The notes: generated by a model from the letters alone, not told the origin. A stretch of DNA of 35,034 bases from an uncultured Bacteroidales bacterium (GCA_934675095.1 CAKUPC010000018.1:1-35034); one strand, 5' to 3'; counted from the stretch's first letter, positions 1 through 8,623 are shown. Program-made: numbers and translations.

Positions 1-596
1 TCGTCAAGGGTGACGTCGATGGTTCAGTGGAGGCGCTTTCCGACTCCCTCATCAAGCTCTCCACCGAGGAGGTGCGCGTGAACGTGATTCACAAGGCTGT
101 CGGTGCCATTTCCGAGTCCGACGTGCTTTTGGCTGCTGCTTCCGACGCCGTCATCATCGGCTTCCAGGTACGTCCTTCGAGCGGTGCGCGCAAGCTTGCC
201 GAGAAGGAGGAAATCGAAATCCGTCTCTACTCGGTCATCTACGACGCAATCAACGAGGTCAAGGACGGTATCGAGGGCATGCTTGCTCCTGAGGAGAAGG
301 AGGAGATTACGGCTACCGCAGAGGTGCTTGAGACGTTCAGGATTTCCAAGGTCGGAACCATCGCCGGAGCGATTGTCCGCGAGGGCAAGCTCCAGCGCAC
401 TTCCAAGATTCGAGTCATCCGTGACGGCATCGTGGTCTATACCGGCGAGCTCGGCTCCCTCAAGAGGTTCAAGGACGACGTCAAGGAGGTCGTTTCCGGT
501 CAGGACTGCGGTCTGAACATCCAGAACTACAACGACATCAAGGTCGGTGACATTGTCGAGGCCTACCAGGTTGTTGAAGTGAAACGAACACTGTAA
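1..596 (+). CDS. infB: Translation initiation factor IF-2, C-terminal part (5' end outside window)
   Basis: The reading frame is open from the window edge (first full codon at 3) to TAA at 594-596, giving about 197 residues. It matches the end of bacterial IF-2: the [12 protein letters not shown] stretch opens IF-2 domain 3, followed by [12 protein letters not shown], then the C-terminal beta-barrel ([53 protein letters not shown]) that in this family binds fMet-tRNA. The GTPase domain and the start lie upstream of the window. IF-2 is a cytoplasmic GTPase that places initiator tRNA on the 30S subunit. The stop codon lies inside the outer stem of the repeat at 593-718, so the 3' end of the message can fold into that structure. 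Confidence 0.96.
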   Translation, partial: VKGDVDGSVEALSDSLIKLSTEEVRVNVIHKAVGAISESDVLLAAASDAVIIGFQVRPSSGARKLAEKEEIEIRLYSVIYDAINEVKDGIEGMLAPEEKEEITATAEVLETFRISKVGTIAGAIVREGKLQRTSKIRVIRDGIVVYTGELGSLKRFKDDVKEVVSGQDCGLNIQNYNDIKVGDIVEAYQVVEVKRTL

Positions 597-718
597 AAGC
601 CGCGGAAGCGGCACGTCTGCTTCGTTGGAAATCGGATTTTAGTCCTCACAACCATCAAGGTTGCTGCGGGTAAAATCCAATTTCCGCCTTGCATCCGCAC
701 CACTTCCGCGACTTTTAC
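593..718 (-). repeat. Structured element, copy A (covarying two-stem hairpin with conserved blocks)
   Basis: A long imperfect palindrome. The outer stem P1 pairs 593-615 with 696-718 (23 pairs), the inner stem P2 pairs 627-641 with 671-685 (15 pairs), and a small apical hairpin CAACC/GGTTG lies in 649-663. All five non-Watson-Crick positions (600/711, 609/702, 612/699, 613/698 in P1 and 633/679 in P2) are G-U wobbles if the minus strand is read as RNA, but C-A mismatches on the plus strand, so the functional sense is probably minus. Read in that sense, unpaired blocks GATGCAAGGCG (695-685) and CAACGAAGCAGA (627-616) and the apical core (664-643) recur in copy B at 865-965, although the stems have different sequences. 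P1 includes the infB stop codon. Function is unknown; it could be a structured RNA, a processing or termination element, or a mobile palindromic repeat. Confidence 0.75.
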
Positions 719-779
719 TCTCAGCAGTTGGGCAAGATAGGGTAGGGATATTCCCTCCTCACTTTGACTTTATAATGAA

Positions 780-823
780 AAGCGAGAAATCTTTGTGCTG
801 AAAAGCATTCAGATTTCTCGCTT
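780..823. terminator. Perfect 13-bp hairpin with nested GAAA tetraloop
   Basis: AAGCGAGAAATCT (780-792) pairs with AGATTTCTCGCTT (811-823). Inside it TGCT (796-799) and AGCA (804-807) close a GAAA loop (800-803). It sits between the convergent infB and the porin-like gene and could terminate transcription from either side, although no strong T-run follows. Its right arm is also the start of a dispersed Bacteroidota repeat copy (811-848), so it may have arisen by inverted insertion of that repeat. Confidence 0.5.
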
Positions 824-848
824 CATTTCATTCCGCTCTAAATGGCAG
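811..848 (-). repeat. Dispersed Bacteroidota intergenic repeat, copy 1
   Basis: Reading AGATTTCTC-GCTTCA from 811 through AAATGGCAG at 848, this is a diverged reverse-complement match to the repeat at 5701-5739 (AGATTTCTCCGCTCCA ... GAAATGACAG). The two share both ends and a TTCCG centre. Short repeats of this type (CATTTCGACC ... GGAGAAATCT) are, to my recollection, scattered through intergenic DNA of many Bacteroidota genomes. No coding function is expected. Confidence 0.6.
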
Positions 849-864
849 AAAGAAAGGGGATGCA

Positions 865-965
865 TAAAAGGATGAGATGCAAGGCGCACAAAGCCCTCAA
901 AACCGGAGCAACCTTGTGGTTGTGAGGATTTTGAGGGCTTTTGCAACGAAGCAGATCGCCTTTTA
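865..965 (+). repeat. Structured element, copy B (inverted relative to copy A)
   Basis: P1 pairs 865-871 with 959-965 (TAAAAGG/CCTTTTA). P2 pairs 890-902 with 929-941 (AAAGCCCTCAAAA with its exact complement, 13 bp). The apical CAACC-TTGT-GGTTG hairpin is at 909-922. Conserved blocks GATGCAAGGCG (876-886) and CAACGAAGCAGA (944-955) and the core (908-928) match copy A almost exactly, whereas both P1 and P2 have unrelated sequences that still pair. Both copies end in TAAAAG ... CTTTTA. This copy lies just past the stop of the minus-strand gene at 976-2610, in the opposite sense to it, mirroring copy A and infB. Confidence 0.75.
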
Positions 966-975
966 GACGCCCCGC

Positions 976-2610
976 TTAGAATCTTACGCCGAGAGTGGCG
1001 ACGACTTTGACTAAATTGCGCCTGTAGCGGATTTCCGGAGACCAGACACCGTTCGCGATGTTGTAGTCGCCGTAAGGGCGGATGTACTCGGTCGGGTAGA
1101 AATAGCCGACGGCCGCGAAATCCGCGAAGAATGCTCCGGAGGAGAATCCGAGGCCGAATGAGACTGTGTGCGCGTTGGCATGAGGGGCCTTCACGAGAGT
1201 CTTGCCGTCGTTTTCGTATTCGTAGGTCTGGCCGTTTGTCTTGAGGGTGTAGCCAAGACGCACTGAGAATACATCCGTCGGCTTCACCTCGGCTCCGAGA
1301 CGGAGATAGTGCTGCACGCCGCAGAGGTCATAAATCTGATTGTTCCCGTCGAATCCGCTGTCATCGGATGTGTCCGGATCGCTGAAGCGCATCTTGCGGT
1401 AGTTCGTCAGTTCGTAGTCTATGCTGAAGAGTCCGTACTTGCCGAATGTATAGGCCGTGCCGAAGTTTGCCCGGAGAGGAGCCTTCAGATTATACTTGAA
1501 CTCGCCGGTACATTTTGCATTTGCGCTGTATTTGGAGTTCTCGTAATTGCCTTCTGCTCCGTATGTTATCTTTTCCTTGACAGTGATTGCCGTCGGTGTC
1601 TGTATCGCGGCTCCGAACCTCAGGCCTCTCCACGGGGTGAGGATGAATCCGAACTTTCCATAGACTCCCGTCGCGTCCGCGTCATAGACATAAGTGCTCT
1701 TCGCGGAGGTGAAGTTCGTCGTTATTGATGCACCACCGTTTTCGCCGGGGAATATGACGTCGAAGTCGTCGGGAGAAACCGCGTCCTCCCTCATGAACTC
1801 GTTGTGGGTGTAGCCGGCGCTCATGATTCCGACGTTGGCTCCGAAATAGAAGATGTCGGAGAAATTGAATCCGAGGTTGTAGACGAAGTCCGACTTCGTG
1901 CCGGTGCGTGTCCTTCCGTAGCGCTGGTCGAGTCCGCTCGCTCCGAGAGAGAGGTTCTCTCCGTCCTCCCATTCCGTGATTCCGGCAAAGTTGCGTTCTC
2001 CTATATGCCATATCGCGCCGCTCTGATATGCTGTGGCGACATCCCAGTCCGAGACATATATCTTGTCGTAGATGCCGTCCGCGCCGAGTTCATCAGAAGT
2101 GTAGCCGAGGGCGTCGGCACGGGAGGCCAGCGCCGCGAACGCGGATGTCCTGTAGTTCTTTCCCATTGCAGTGAAGTCCTCGTTGTAGCTCCTCGTGTTG
2201 TTCACGACGAAGCCCATGCTCCAGTTCTTCAGCCCTCTGCTCCTGCCGGTGCTGAAATTGACCATTCCTCCGAGGTTGGGGAGGCTGAACTTCGCTCCCG
2301 TACGGCGCAGATTCTTTCCGAACGCCGTCTCTCCGTCTGGCAGCTCAGTCCCCTGAGCCTTTCCTATGGTGATGTTCGGACCGAGGCTGACCGTGAACTG
2401 GGAATGCCTTGCCACCGCCGAGCCTGCCGGGTTGATGCCCAGGGCACCCATGTCGCCTCCGAGCGCGGTGAAGGCATTTCCCATTGCCATTGTCCTTGCC
2501 GTCCCCTCGTATTCGTTCTCGCTGTATCTCAGCGCGTCCGTAAAGTCCTGCGCCGCTGCCGAGAGACCTGCGGCGAGAATTGCCGTCGCTGCAAGTATTG
2601 TCTTTTTCAT
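976..2610 (-). CDS. Outer-membrane beta-barrel protein, OMPP1/FadL/TodX-like
   Basis: A 544-residue protein with a Sec signal peptide (MKKTILAATAILAAGLSAAAQ) and no lipobox. The mature N-terminus reads DFTDALRYSENEYEGTARTMAMGNAFTALGGD, followed by GALGINPAGSAV. This early 'TARTMAMGNAFTALGGDMGALGINPAG' type of signature is typical of Bacteroidales FadL/OMPP1-like outer-membrane transport proteins. The rest alternates polar and hydrophobic residues as in a beta-barrel and ends LGVRF with a terminal aromatic, the usual C-terminal barrel signal. The family transports hydrophobic compounds across the outer membrane, but the substrate here is unknown. The ATG is preceded by AAAGGA about 9 nt upstream. 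It lies 71 bp downstream of the His-rich lipoprotein gene in the same direction, so the two may be co-transcribed. Confidence 0.7.
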   Translation of the reverse strand: MKKTILAATAILAAGLSAAAQDFTDALRYSENEYEGTARTMAMGNAFTALGGDMGALGINPAGSAVARHSQFTVSLGPNITIGKAQGTELPDGETAFGKNLRRTGAKFSLPNLGGMVNFSTGRSRGLKNWSMGFVVNNTRSYNEDFTAMGKNYRTSAFAALASRADALGYTSDELGADGIYDKIYVSDWDVATAYQSGAIWHIGERNFAGITEWEDGENLSLGASGLDQRYGRTRTGTKSDFVYNLGFNFSDIFYFGANVGIMSAGYTHNEFMREDAVSPDDFDVIFPGENGGASITTNFTSAKSTYVYDADATGVYGKFGFILTPWRGLRFGAAIQTPTAITVKEKITYGAEGNYENSKYSANAKCTGEFKYNLKAPLRANFGTAYTFGKYGLFSIDYELTNYRKMRFSDPDTSDDSGFDGNNQIYDLCGVQHYLRLGAEVKPTDVFSVRLGYTLKTNGQTYEYENDGKTLVKAPHANAHTVSFGLGFSSGAFFADFAAVGYFYPTEYIRPYGDYNIANGVWSPEIRYRRNLVKVVATLGVRF

Positions 2611-2633
2611 AATTTTTTTCCTTTATGTGTTAT

Positions 2634-2647
2634 CCCCGTATTCGGGG
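2634..2647 (-). other. Short stem-loop in the porin-like gene leader
   Basis: CCCCG (2634-2638) and CGGGG (2643-2647) close a 4-nt loop in the 71-bp gap, about 25 nt upstream of the ATG of the porin-like gene. There is no T-run on the minus strand, so it is more likely a leader or processing structure than a terminator. Confidence 0.35.
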
Positions 2648-2681
2648 CGATTTCCTTTTGATGGAGTCCGCGTATTCTGCG

Positions 2682-4034
2682 CTATCTTCTCCTCGAACCA
2701 CCGCCGGAGCCGCTCCTGCTCGCTCCCGAGGAGTGGCTTCCGCTGCTGTGGTATGACGAGCCGCTGCTCCTGTACGAAGAGCTTGAGGAACTTCTGCTGT
2801 ATGAGGAGCTTGAACTGCTGCGGCTCGACGAACCGCTGTAGGAACTTGAGCTGCGCGAACTGCTTGAAGAAGAACTGCGGTAGCTGCTTGAGGATGAGCT
2901 GCTGCGGCTCGAAGACGGCCGGCTGTAACTGCTCGAACTTCTTGAAACTGAACCTGTTGAACTTCCTGATGAAGAGTTGCGCACGCTCGTCGCCGGTCTG
3001 GAAGTTCCGGCCGATGTGCTTCTTGACGAAGTTGCCGTGCCGCTGCTTCTGCCCGGGCGCGATGCGCTTGCCGTGGAGGCGGAACTGCCGCTGTTGCGAA
3101 CGCTGGTCGCCGGTCTCGTCACCCTCGTGACACCGTTGCTGCCGGAAGCCGCGGTCGTTCTCCCTGTCACCGTTGCGGAACTTCGGGTTATAGAACTTGT
3201 TGTTCTGCTGACCGTTCCGCGCGTGGCTGAACTGCGGTTTCCCGCAGTCCTTCTGACAGTCGTTCCTGCGGATGATGACCTTGTGACTGAAGAACTCCGT
3301 ACTGCTGACGAACCCCTCGTGCCGGAAACAGACGAATGGGAGCTGGAAGCGAGTCCGCCGCCCGTGCCCCTTGAACCGTAGTGCAGCGGAGCGCCGCCGT
3401 GTCCGAATGCCGGCCCGTCGTGCCAATGGTCAGGGTGGTGATGATGATGGTGGTGATGCCAGTAGTGGTCATAGTGCCACGGACTGTACCACGGGTCGTA
3501 CCAGCCGCTCCAGTAGAGGCTGCCGTAATAGCCTCCGTACCAGGACGGGCCATAGAACCATGAGTCGTAGAACCATGGGTCGTAGTACCTTCCATACCAG
3601 CCGCCGTAGAACCACGGGTCATATCCGGCGTAGTAGGCCGGACTGTAAATCCCCCAGCCGTAGCGGTACGGAGCCCATGCGTAGCTGTAGTATGGCGCGA
3701 ATCCCATGAACGGATCCACATAAACCGTCGTGACGTTCGCGTTTTCGAGGTTCAGCGTCAGCGTCTTAGGCGTCTGGGCTACCGTTGTCTGAACGGCCGC
3801 CGTGCTGTCTCGGGCATCAAGCATCGCGGCTTTCGTCAGTTCCGCGAGCGCATCCGTCTCCTCCTTGCTCTTCGCGAGGTCCGCTGCTGACGGCGTTTTT
3901 TCCGGCCGCGTGTAATATATTCCGTCATACTGACTTGCAGTCTGTGCCGCAGTTCCACAGGAAGACATCATGACGCCGCATATCGCCAGCGCCACGATTC
4001 CCGACACTCCTGATATATAAAGCCGTTTTGTCAT
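2682..4034 (-). CDS. Low-complexity lipoprotein: Trp/Tyr-rich, His8, Ser/Arg-rich tail
   Basis: A 450-residue predicted lipoprotein with lipobox VMMSSC (Cys26). After an ordinary linker (27-105) come three compositional blocks. Residues 106-192 are extremely rich in Tyr, Trp, Gly and Pro with repeated DPWFY-like units. Next is an uninterrupted run of eight His (193-200) inside a HYW...HPDHWH cluster. From about 220 to 450 the sequence is dominated by Ser with Arg, Thr and Gly, ending in Gly-Ser-Arg. No enzymatic domain is recognisable. The His cluster could bind metal ions and the tail could be a surface stalk or an interaction surface, but both are inference. The frame is not a shadow: it has a good signal peptide, no stops over 1.35 kb, and lies upstream of the porin-like gene. 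Homologues, if any, would be hard to detect because of composition. Confidence 0.75.
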   Translation of the reverse strand: MTKRLYISGVSGIVALAICGVMMSSCGTAAQTASQYDGIYYTRPEKTPSAADLAKSKEETDALAELTKAAMLDARDSTAAVQTTVAQTPKTLTLNLENANVTTVYVDPFMGFAPYYSYAWAPYRYGWGIYSPAYYAGYDPWFYGGWYGRYYDPWFYDSWFYGPSWYGGYYGSLYWSGWYDPWYSPWHYDHYWHHHHHHHHPDHWHDGPAFGHGGAPLHYGSRGTGGGLASSSHSSVSGTRGSSAVRSSSVTRSSSAGTTVRRTAGNRSSATRGTVSRTTSSITRSSATVTGRTTAASGSNGVTRVTRPATSVRNSGSSASTASASRPGRSSGTATSSRSTSAGTSRPATSVRNSSSGSSTGSVSRSSSSYSRPSSSRSSSSSSSYRSSSSSSSRSSSSYSGSSSRSSSSSSYSRSSSSSSYRSSGSSYHSSGSHSSGASRSGSGGGSRRR

Positions 4035-4215
4035 AAATTCATATATTTTTCTTAACTTCGCGCCGCATTCTGTTGTCGAAGAACACGGTAATCAGGTGTG
4101 AATTGCAAAGAATATACCTGTTTCATATCCACTGAAAGATGCGGGTTTATACAAAAACGTCGCAAACGAATGCAACGGACACTGCAAATATAGGAAACAA
4201 AATTGATATATAGAT

Positions 4216-5694
4216 ATGGCAAAGGAAGTTACAAAAAGGTCGGAGAATTACTCGCAGTGGTATGACGACCTCGTGGTGAAGGCTGACCTTGCGGAGCGCT
4301 CCGCTGTCAGGGGATGCATGGTCATAAAGCCTTACGGCTATGCAATCTGGGAAAAGATGCAGCATACTTTGGACAAGATGTTCAAGGACACGGGGCATCA
4401 GAACGCATATTTCCCGCTTTTCATCCCTAAGTCTTTCCTCAGCAGGGAAGCCGAGCATGTGGAGGGATTCGCGAAGGAGTGCGCCGTGGTGACGCATCAC
4501 CGTCTGATGAAGGACCCGAACGGGAACGGCGTGGTTGTCGATCCGTCGGCGAAGCTGGAGGAGGAGCTCATCGTGCGTCCGACTTCCGAGACTATCATCT
4601 GGAACACCTATAAGGGCTGGATTACCTCATGGCGCGACCTCCCTATCCTCTGCAACCAGTGGGCGAACGTCGTGCGCTGGGAGATGAGGACGAGGCTTTT
4701 CCTGCGCACGGCTGAGTTCCTCTGGCAGGAGGGGCACACCGCGCACGCGACCCGCGAGGAGGCCGAGCAGGAGGCTCAGAAGATGGTGGGCGTGTATGCC
4801 GATTTCGCCCGCAACACCATGGCGCTTCCGGTCGTGGTGGGACACAAGTCCCCGAACGAGAGGTTTGCCGGCGCGCTCGACACCCTCACCATTGAGGCCA
4901 TGATGCAGGACGGCAAGGCGCTTCAGGCGGGAACCTCGCACTTCCTCGGCCAGAACTTCGCAAAGGCGTTTAACGTGCAGTTCACCAACAAGGAGGGCAA
5001 ACAGGAGTATGTCTGGGCCACTTCATGGGGCGTTTCGACCCGTCTTATGGGCGCGCTCATCATGGCTCACGGCGATGACAACGGCCTTGTACTTCCTCCG
5101 GCGCTCGCCCCTATTCAGGTGGTCATGGTGCCGATTTACAAGACCGACGAGGAGCATTCCGCGATTGTCGAGAGGATGTCTCAGATTAAGGCTGATCTGG
5201 AGAAGGGCGGCGTCAGCGTGAAGATTGACGACCGCGACACGCTCCGTCCGGGCTTCAAGTTCGCGGAGTGGGAGCTCAAGGGCGTTCCGGTCCGCATTGC
5301 TATGGGACCGCGCGACCTTGCCGCCGACACGCTTGAGATTGCCCGCAGGGACACTCTGGAGAAGGCTTCGGTTTCTCAGGAGGGAGTTGCGGAGCACATC
5401 GAGCAGCTGCTGAAGGACATTCAGGAGAATATGTACAAAAAGGCTCTCGCGTTCCGTGACGCGAACGTTCGCGAGGTTGACTCCTGGGATGAGTTCAAGG
5501 AGGAAATCAAGAAGGGCGGCTTCCTGCTCTGCCACTGGGACGGCACGACCGAGACCGAGGAGCGCATCAAGGAGGAGACCAAGGCGACCATCCGCTGCAT
5601 CCCTATTGACAGCTATGTCTGCGAGGAGGAGGGCAAGTGCATCTACACCGGCAAGCCTTCACACCGCAGGGTGATATTCTCCATATCTTATTAG
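4216..5694 (+). CDS. proS: Prolyl-tRNA synthetase (short, archaeal/eukaryote-like type)
   Basis: A 492-residue class II aminoacyl-tRNA synthetase that charges tRNA-Pro in the cytoplasm. Visible signatures are the N-terminal catalytic entry ([18 protein letters not shown], then [15 protein letters not shown]), motif 2 in [20 protein letters not shown], and motif 3 in [17 protein letters not shown] followed by [13 protein letters not shown]. There is then an anticodon-binding domain ([33 protein letters not shown]) and a C-terminal Cys-containing zinc-like domain ending in a terminal Tyr. The motif-2-to-motif-3 region lacks the long editing insertion of E. coli-type ProRS, so this is the shorter archaeal/eukaryote-like type common in Bacteroidota. 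The start is ATG at 4216. A dispersed repeat follows 6 bp after the stop. Confidence 0.96.
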   Translation: MAKEVTKRSENYSQWYDDLVVKADLAERSAVRGCMVIKPYGYAIWEKMQHTLDKMFKDTGHQNAYFPLFIPKSFLSREAEHVEGFAKECAVVTHHRLMKDPNGNGVVVDPSAKLEEELIVRPTSETIIWNTYKGWITSWRDLPILCNQWANVVRWEMRTRLFLRTAEFLWQEGHTAHATREEAEQEAQKMVGVYADFARNTMALPVVVGHKSPNERFAGALDTLTIEAMMQDGKALQAGTSHFLGQNFAKAFNVQFTNKEGKQEYVWATSWGVSTRLMGALIMAHGDDNGLVLPPALAPIQVVMVPIYKTDEEHSAIVERMSQIKADLEKGGVSVKIDDRDTLRPGFKFAEWELKGVPVRIAMGPRDLAADTLEIARRDTLEKASVSQEGVAEHIEQLLKDIQENMYKKALAFRDANVREVDSWDEFKEEIKKGGFLLCHWDGTTETEERIKEETKATIRCIPIDSYVCEEEGKCIYTGKPSHRRVIFSISY

Positions 5695-5700
5695 GAGTCC

Positions 5701-5739
5701 CTGTCATTTCGACCGGAACGGAGTGGAGCGGAGAAATCT
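5701..5739 (+). repeat. Dispersed Bacteroidota intergenic repeat, copy 2
   Basis: CTGTCATTTCGACC at the left end and GCGGAGAAATCT at the right end frame a GGAACGGAGTGGA centre. This is the typical form of the dispersed CATTTCGACC/GAGAAATCT repeat of Bacteroidota intergenic DNA. It starts 6 bp after the proS stop and ends 26 bp before the ATG at 5766. A diverged, inverted copy is at 811-848. Confidence 0.75.
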
Positions 5740-5765
5740 GAATAACAATTAGTGTGTTGATAAAT

Positions 5766-6983
5766 ATGAAAAAAATTTTTGTTGCCATCGTGATGATGGC
5801 GTGTGCGTCTGTGGCGGCTTCGGCTCAGGATGATGTGCAGAAGGCCGCTCAGGAGGCCGCGGAGGCATTTGCTTCGGCTCCGGTTCAGGAAGCCAAGCCG
5901 AAAAAGCCTAACTATTGGACAAATTCGCTCACGACCCAGATAAACGTGGGTCAGACGAGCCTCACGAACTGGGCTGCCGGTGGAGACAACACCTTCACGC
6001 TCAAGGGCTACGCCGACGGCAGCTGCAACTGGAAGAAGGACAAGATGTTCTGGAACAACCGTCTCCAGCTGGAGTACGGTCTTCTCTATGCGTCTTCAAA
6101 GCCGCTTTTCCAGAAGAGCAACGACCGAATCTATCTTGAGAGCAAGTGGGGTCACAGAATCCACGAACAGCTCTATGCTTCGGCCAACTTCGACTTCAAG
6201 AGCCAGTTCGCCAAGGGTTATGACTACAAGACTCCGGCTGTTCCAGACGATTTCAAGGATGCGGAAGGCAATGTCCCGGCCCTTGACCAGCTCAGCCGCA
6301 AGGATCAGAAGAAACTTTGGCAGAATGCCCGCGTTGCCAAGTCCGGTTTCCTTTCTCCGGCCTACACCACGCTGGCGCTCGGTCTTGACTGGAATCCCGC
6401 GAATTGGGTGTCGGTCAGCTTCGCGCCTCTTACCGGAGGATTCACCGTGGTGACTGACAGCCAGTTCCGCAAGGCTTACGGAATGAAGCTCTCGAAAGAG
6501 TCAGAGGCGCTCAAGTCTCGTTTTGCCGACGTTGACCCTGCGACTCTCGAAGGGGAGGAAAAGGCCGCATACGATAAATATAAGCTGTCACTGGATAATG
6601 GAACTGCCTACAAGCCGGCTCTCTTCCAGTTTGGTGCCCAGCTCAAGACGGACTTCAAAGTGAACATCAACGACAATTTCAAATATACCTCACAGGTGGT
6701 TCTGTTCACAGACTACCTGAGCAAGAAGGACAACGGTAAATACAATCCTAACATCCGCTTCAATTGGGACAACAAGTTCGACTGGAAGCTTGCCAAATAT
6801 TTCGCGCTCACTGTCACAACCAACATGATTTATGACACCAATGTCTTCAAGGTGAAGGAAGTGAACGGAAAGGAAGTGATAGATGAGGCTACCGGACAAA
6901 AAGTCATGGTGAAGCGCGGGCTTCAGTTCGCCGAGTCAATCTCCTTCGGGTTCACCTACACAATAGCTTCAAAGAAAAACTGA
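5766..6983 (+). CDS. DUF3078-like outer-membrane/periplasmic protein
   Basis: A 405-residue exported protein with signal peptide MKKIFVAIVMMACASVAASAQ. After an Ala/Glu-rich linker the core begins NYWTNSLTTQINVGQTSLTNWAAGGDNTFTLKGYADG. The 'Q..F.NW..GG.N' type motif followed by KMFWNNRLQLEYGL is what I associate with the DUF3078 family of Bacteroidota outer-membrane proteins. The rest is beta-rich with alternating hydrophobics (FQFGAQLKTDFKVNINDNF) and ends FGFTYTIASKKN. Molecular function is not known for the family. ATG 5766 is chosen over the upstream GTG at 5754 because it starts the signal peptide directly. A hairpin terminator follows at 7004. Confidence 0.7.
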   Translation: MKKIFVAIVMMACASVAASAQDDVQKAAQEAAEAFASAPVQEAKPKKPNYWTNSLTTQINVGQTSLTNWAAGGDNTFTLKGYADGSCNWKKDKMFWNNRLQLEYGLLYASSKPLFQKSNDRIYLESKWGHRIHEQLYASANFDFKSQFAKGYDYKTPAVPDDFKDAEGNVPALDQLSRKDQKKLWQNARVAKSGFLSPAYTTLALGLDWNPANWVSVSFAPLTGGFTVVTDSQFRKAYGMKLSKESEALKSRFADVDPATLEGEEKAAYDKYKLSLDNGTAYKPALFQFGAQLKTDFKVNINDNFKYTSQVVLFTDYLSKKDNGKYNPNIRFNWDNKFDWKLAKYFALTVTTNMIYDTNVFKVKEVNGKEVIDEATGQKVMVKRGLQFAESISFGFTYTIASKKN

Positions 6984-7003
6984 TTTGTTTGAATAGTTTA
7001 TTA

Positions 7004-7041
7004 AAAGGTGTTATCTTCGCGAAAGGGGATGACACCTTTTC
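7004..7041 (+). terminator. Rho-independent-type terminator after the DUF3078-like gene
   Basis: AAAAGGTGTTATC (7004-7016) pairs with GATGACACCTTTT (7029-7041), 13 pairs with one T-G wobble, around a 12-nt loop. The right arm ends in TTTT. It starts 21 bp after the stop at 6983, with tilS beginning 55 bp further on. Confidence 0.7.
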
Positions 7042-7096
7042 TGATTTCGGAAGGTTCGTGGGAAGTTATGAGGAATGTTTCTAAATTCTTGGATAT

Positions 7097-8623
7097 ATGG
7101 GAATAGCGGGACAAATATATCGGCCGGGAGACTCGCCTGTCGTGGTCGGGGTGAGCGGGGGAGTGGATTCCATTACTCTTGCCGATATGCTTTACAGACA
7201 GGGATATACGAATTTCGCGGTGGCGCACTGCAACTTTCATCTTCGCGGAGCAGAGAGCGACGGCGACGCGGATTTCGTGAAGGTCTGGGCGCAGTCAAAG
7301 GGACTGACCTTCCACCGTGCCGATTTCGAGACAATCCGCTATGCCAAGGCGCGGAGAATCAGCGTCGAGATGGCCGCGCGCGAACTTCGCTACGGATGGT
7401 TCGCGATGCTCTGCAGAAAATATGGCTATCGTTCCGTGGCAATCGCCCACAATGCCAACGACAATGCCGAAACTCTGATTCTGAACCTTGTGCGGGGAAC
7501 GGGACTCCGAGGAATCTGCGGAATGCAGGAGACCTCAGTCCAGAATGTGGCGGCCTCTCCTGAGTTGGCCGCTGCCATAGGATGCAGTGAGGACGACTTC
7601 CCGGAGACGCTGAACATCTGGCGGCCTCTTCTCGGAATGACGCGCACTCAGATTGAGGGATATGCCTACAAACACCGTCTAGTGTGGCGTGAGGACCGGA
7701 CAAACAGGGATCCGGAATATAAGCGCAATCTCATCCGCCACGAGATAGTCCCTCTTCTGGAGAGACTGAATCCCTCGGCGGTGAAGGTTCTGAACCGCGA
7801 CATGAGGCATTTCACCGAGGCTCAGACGATTGTTGATGATTATTTCAACGTGGGTGATGACACTGAGGATGTCGAGTCTTTCGCAGTGGAATCCACGGCG
7901 GATGATTCTGACAGATGTGATGAATGCTCCTCGGATGCCCGTCTGCGTGACAGGATAGCTTTACGGAGCAAAGGCTGGCGATATGCCCTCTTCCTCTATC
8001 TTGAGAAATATTCTTTTAACAGCGCCGTCATCGGTCAGGTCGAGGAACTGCTTGATTCCGACCGCACCGTGAGCGGAAAAATCTTCTACAGCCCGACCCA
8101 CTGCCTCGTGACGACGAACTCCTCATTCATCATCCAGCCGCTGGACTCCGGCTTTTCTCGTGGTTCAGGCTCTCCCGGAAACCATAGCGCTTCCAATGAC
8201 GGCCCTCTTACCGGCGACGGCTCTTATTCCGGCTCCGAGGGCGCCACCGTCATCGTGACAGGCCCGGGCGAGTTCGACTTCAACGGCAGCCATATAAGCG
8301 TCGAACTTCTTGACCGCAGCTACGACTTCGATGTCCGCCAACCCGCCGGAGTCATAGCAATCAGCGCCGACGACCTGCAATTTCCCCTGACGCTCCGCAC
8401 CTGGCGGCATGGCGACTGGATGCGCCCCCTCGGCTGCCGTGGCCGCAAAAAAATCAGCGACCTCTTCACCGACCTAAAGTTCAGCCTTCCGCAGAAGCGC
8501 CGCGCCGTTTTCCTCGCCTCCGACAAAGACTCTCATGCCCTGGCCCTCCTAGGCCACCGCGTAGATGAGTCCGTCCGCATCACCCCTCAAACCCGCCGCA
8601 TCCTCCGGTTTGTCTTAAAGTGA
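7097..8623 (+). CDS. tilS: tRNA(Ile)-lysidine synthase
   Basis: A 508-residue cytoplasmic enzyme that attaches lysine to C34 of the CAU-anticodon isoleucine tRNA, using ATP. The PP-loop motif SGGVDS is at residues 20-25, followed by the family landmarks VAHCNFHLRG, MAARELRYGWF, IAHNANDNAETLILNLVRGTGLRG and RPLLGMTRTQIEGY. The RTNRDPEYKRNLIRHEIVPLL block marks the end of the catalytic domain, and the C-terminal substrate-binding domain includes LRTWRHGDWMRPLGCRGRKKISDLF. An acidic, Ser-rich insertion (about 250-290) and a Gly/Ser-rich one (about 350-380) lengthen it over the usual 430-460 residues. The start is ATG at 7097; an in-frame upstream extension is unsupported. It converges on dacB, separated by a hairpin. 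Confidence 0.95.
   Translation: MGIAGQIYRPGDSPVVVGVSGGVDSITLADMLYRQGYTNFAVAHCNFHLRGAESDGDADFVKVWAQSKGLTFHRADFETIRYAKARRISVEMAARELRYGWFAMLCRKYGYRSVAIAHNANDNAETLILNLVRGTGLRGICGMQETSVQNVAASPELAAAIGCSEDDFPETLNIWRPLLGMTRTQIEGYAYKHRLVWREDRTNRDPEYKRNLIRHEIVPLLERLNPSAVKVLNRDMRHFTEAQTIVDDYFNVGDDTEDVESFAVESTADDSDRCDECSSDARLRDRIALRSKGWRYALFLYLEKYSFNSAVIGQVEELLDSDRTVSGKIFYSPTHCLVTTNSSFIIQPLDSGFSRGSGSPGNHSASNDGPLTGDGSYSGSEGATVIVTGPGEFDFNGSHISVELLDRSYDFDVRQPAGVIAISADDLQFPLTLRTWRHGDWMRPLGCRGRKKISDLFTDLKFSLPQKRRAVFLASDKDSHALALLGHRVDESVRITPQTRRILRFVLK

Noticed and set aside
3421..3480. The GTG/ATG repeat run taken as a microsatellite
   Set aside because: It is the codon mix CAT/CAC for the His8 tract with no exact repeat unit, so it is explained by the protein.
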